The notes under the pieces were generated by a model. It was not told where the DNA came from. It saw only the letters and a list, made by a program, of their open reading frames with translations, and did no database searches. A stretch of 64,000 nucleotides of DNA from Massilia mucilaginosa (lineage in GTDB: Bacteria > Pseudomonadota > Gammaproteobacteria > Burkholderiales > Burkholderiaceae_D), in NCBI RefSeq assembly GCF_011682145.1, contig NZ_WHJH01000014.1, positions 1-64,000 on the forward strand, written 5' to 3'. The position numbers and the translations under genes are program-made. Of this stretch, positions 62,463-64,000 are shown in pieces (position 1 is the first letter of the stretch; every line of letters begins with the position of its first letter).

Positions 62463-64000
62463 TTAGCGGCCCTTCCATACTGCGCTGGTCAGGGTACCGT
62501 TGGCATCGCCGTCGAGTTCCCAGGAGAACGCGCCACGCAGGCCCTGATCGCGCACATACTTCATCTTCACATCGATGGTGGCCGGATCGTCATAGCTCCA
62601 CCATTCGCTGTTCGTGGTCAGCAGGTACAACTGCTTGGTCACCGGATGAGTCCAGCGGGTGCCGGCCTTATTGATGAGAACCTTGTAGTCGTCGATGCCG
62701 GATTCGTACTGGCCGGCTGCCGGACCGCTTGCTGCCTGGTACAAACCGTCGCCGCGCGGGCCGGGGCTCACGCCTTTCCAGCCGCGGCCGTAGAACGGCA
62801 CGCCCAGCAGGATTTTGTTCTTCGGCATGCCGGCTGCGATCAGCGTCTTGATCGCGTCGTCGGTGTTGTACTTGATCAGGTTGCCGGTCGCCGGGTCGGC
62901 AGGGTCACGGTAAAGTGGCGCATGGAAATTAGTAGTGTTTTCCCATCCACCATGGAAGTCGTACGTCATCACGTTGACCCAGTCCATGTACTGACTATAC
63001 AGCGCAGGTTCGGTCTGGGCAATCTTCTCGCCGCCGGCGCCGATGGCGGCCGTCAGCGGATAGCGTTTGCCGTCGAGCTTGCCCTGTGCGTCGAGCTGGG
63101 CGCGGAACTCGGCCATCAGCAAGGTGAAGTTGCGCTTGTCGTTGACCGTGTCGACCGTGTTGTACGACTGGCCGCCACCGCCCGGGTATTCCCAGTCGAT
63201 ATCGATGCCGTCGAACACGCCCTTGGCCGCGCCCGGTCCGCCGCGTCCATCCTGCACCGGCAAGTCGCCGGCAATGAATTGCTTGATGCACGAGCGCGCC
63301 AGCTGCTTGCGCAGGGCGTCGGTCTTGGCGGCCGCCGAGAAGTAGCGCGACCAGCTCCAGCCGCCCAGCGAAATGAATACTTTCAGGTTCGGGTGGGCCG
63401 CTTTCAGCAGTTTCAGCTGGGCGAAGTTGCCGGTCAGCTTGGCATCCCAAGGGATGACCTTGCCGTCGACGGTGCGCGCAGGCGAGCGCTGGTAATCGGC
63501 ATAGGCATCGCCGCCGGTGCCGGCGTCGGCTGGCGGCGGCGTGGTGTTGCCGGTTTCGGCCTTGGTCACCATGTCGCATTCGTAGCCGCCGTTTTTGGCG
63601 TACACATTGCCGAAGGCATAGTTGATGAAGGTGAGCTGGTCAGCCACGCTGGTCGGCACGCCGTTCACTGGTGTCTTGGTGGTATGGATGTCGGCCACTT
63701 CGTAGCCACGGCCGTACACGCCCCACTGCGCGAAGTAGGAACCGATTTCACGTCCGCCGACCGGGGTGGGGGTCGGCGTCGGTGGCGTTGGGGTCGGCGG
63801 CGTCGGTGTTGGCGGCGTCGGTGTCGGGGTCGGCGGGGTAGGCGTCGGCGTCGGGGTATCGGTGGTCAGTTCCCACGGTCCCCATTGTTCTGTGCCGGGG
63901 ATATTGTTCTGGGTCCACCACTTGGCTTTGTAGACCTTGCCCTGGTAGACCGCGCAATGACCGGCGGTGTAGATGGCGCTCGCATTCCAGTCGGCGCAGG
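62463..64000 (-). CDS. GH18 chitinase with CBM5/12, 5' end beyond the window
   Basis: The frame stays open to the right edge, so the N-terminus (signal peptide and the first part of the CBM) is missing. Visible in order: CBM5/12 ('[29 protein letters not shown]', then GPWEL), a Thr-Pro linker with PPTPTP steps, and the GH18 barrel from 'REIGSYFAQWGVYGRGYEVADIH'. The catalytic D-G-I-D-I-D-W-E is near 63170-63191, and the typical C-terminal 'MKYVRDQGLRGAFSWELDGD' is present. An internal GTG at 63719 is not the start. It is the first visible gene of the minus-strand chitinase-cupin operon. Confidence 0.92.
   Translation of the reverse strand, partial: CADWNASAIYTAGHCAVYQGKVYKAKWWTQNNIPGTEQWGPWELTTDTPTPTPTPPTPTPTPPTPTPPTPTPPTPTPTPVGGREIGSYFAQWGVYGRGYEVADIHTTKTPVNGVPTSVADQLTFINYAFGNVYAKNGGYECDMVTKAETGNTTPPPADAGTGGDAYADYQRSPARTVDGKVIPWDAKLTGNFAQLKLLKAAHPNLKVFISLGGWSWSRYFSAAAKTDALRKQLARSCIKQFIAGDLPVQDGRGGPGAAKGVFDGIDIDWEYPGGGGQSYNTVDTVNDKRNFTLLMAEFRAQLDAQGKLDGKRYPLTAAIGAGGEKIAQTEPALYSQYMDWVNVMTYDFHGGWENTTNFHAPLYRDPADPATGNLIKYNTDDAIKTLIAAGMPKNKILLGVPFYGRGWKGVSPGPRGDGLYQAASGPAAGQYESGIDDYKVLINKAGTRWTHPVTKQLYLLTTNSEWWSYDDPATIDVKMKYVRDQGLRGAFSWELDGDANGTLTSAVWKGR
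63766..63862 (-). repeat. Simple repeat encoding the Thr-Pro linker of the third chitinase
   Basis: A tract of roughly 95 bp on the coding strand encodes Thr-Pro with regular Pro-Pro-Thr-Pro insertions. It is the counterpart of the linkers in the other two chitinases but has a different period. Confidence 0.85.

Overview
The window reads as about 64 kb of chromosome from a high-GC, Gram-negative betaproteobacterium. The best guess is Oxalobacteraceae, in the Massilia/Telluria/Duganella group. The grounds are the GC-rich codon use, the slmA and argB neighbourhood, a pabB-pabC fusion, DUF6058 and DUF2726 genes, ESPR-type two-partner secretion, and a large set of secreted polymer-degrading enzymes (collagenase, M6 protease, three chitinases, PHA depolymerase). 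The taxonomic call is inference; no rRNA gene lies in the window.

Layout. 0.3-5 kb: two secreted metalloproteases (M9 collagenase and M6), both with C-terminal PPC-like modules and each closed by a clear hairpin terminator. 5-11 kb: housekeeping and accessory genes (DUF2726, a class C beta-lactamase-like hydrolase, CoA-binding protein, PPK2, HD-GYP, glutathione peroxidase). 11-25 kb: a surface/secretion island. It starts with DUF6916, three tandem phage-collar/MdpB-like proteins, a GNAT and a second DUF6916 with a twin-arginine leader. It ends with a TpsA exoprotein of about 2,977 residues and its TpsB exporter. The TpsA carries an FG-GAP-like propeller segment and 19 YDG repeats. 24.7-26.2 kb: a divergent rhodanese/FtrA pair.

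26.3-35.2 kb: a LysR regulator followed by an eight-gene, tightly spaced redox operon (GMC oxidoreductase, aldehyde dehydrogenase, catalase-like heme peroxidase, ABM-type membrane protein, SnoaL/NTF2-like protein, secreted alpha/beta hydrolase, Ohr, second GMC oxidoreductase). It looks like an oxidative pathway for an alcohol or aldehyde that carries its own peroxide defence. 35-42.3 kb: core genes (DUF6058, an ArsR-like regulator, pabBC, slmA, a HAD pyrimidine nucleotidase, a TraB/GumN protein, tRNA-Thr(GGU), argB).

42.5-51.9 kb: an accessory stretch of lower and uneven GC. It holds a decayed IS3-family fragment abutting a truncated, frameshifted gene, and an orphan T6SS-type Rhs locus (small secreted protein, DUF1795/Eag chaperone, prePAAR-PAAR-Rhs effector with an AHH nuclease tip, immunity protein). 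It also holds a ParE-type toxin-antitoxin pair, a 162-bp element with perfect 24-bp terminal inverted repeats, and a HEPN-like gene remnant. 51.9-57.3 kb: a PHA depolymerase with a CopG-like partner, then a closely packed metabolic operon (VOC, thioesterase, DUF1289, membrane protein, MBL hydrolase, nitronate monooxygenase). 57.3-64 kb: a chitinolytic cluster (GH19, GH18, a cupin-8/JmjC-like oxygenase, GH18 cut by the window edge). The chitinases share CBM5/12 modules and Thr-Pro linkers.

Many long reading frames antisense to the true genes are products of GC-rich third codon positions and were left out.
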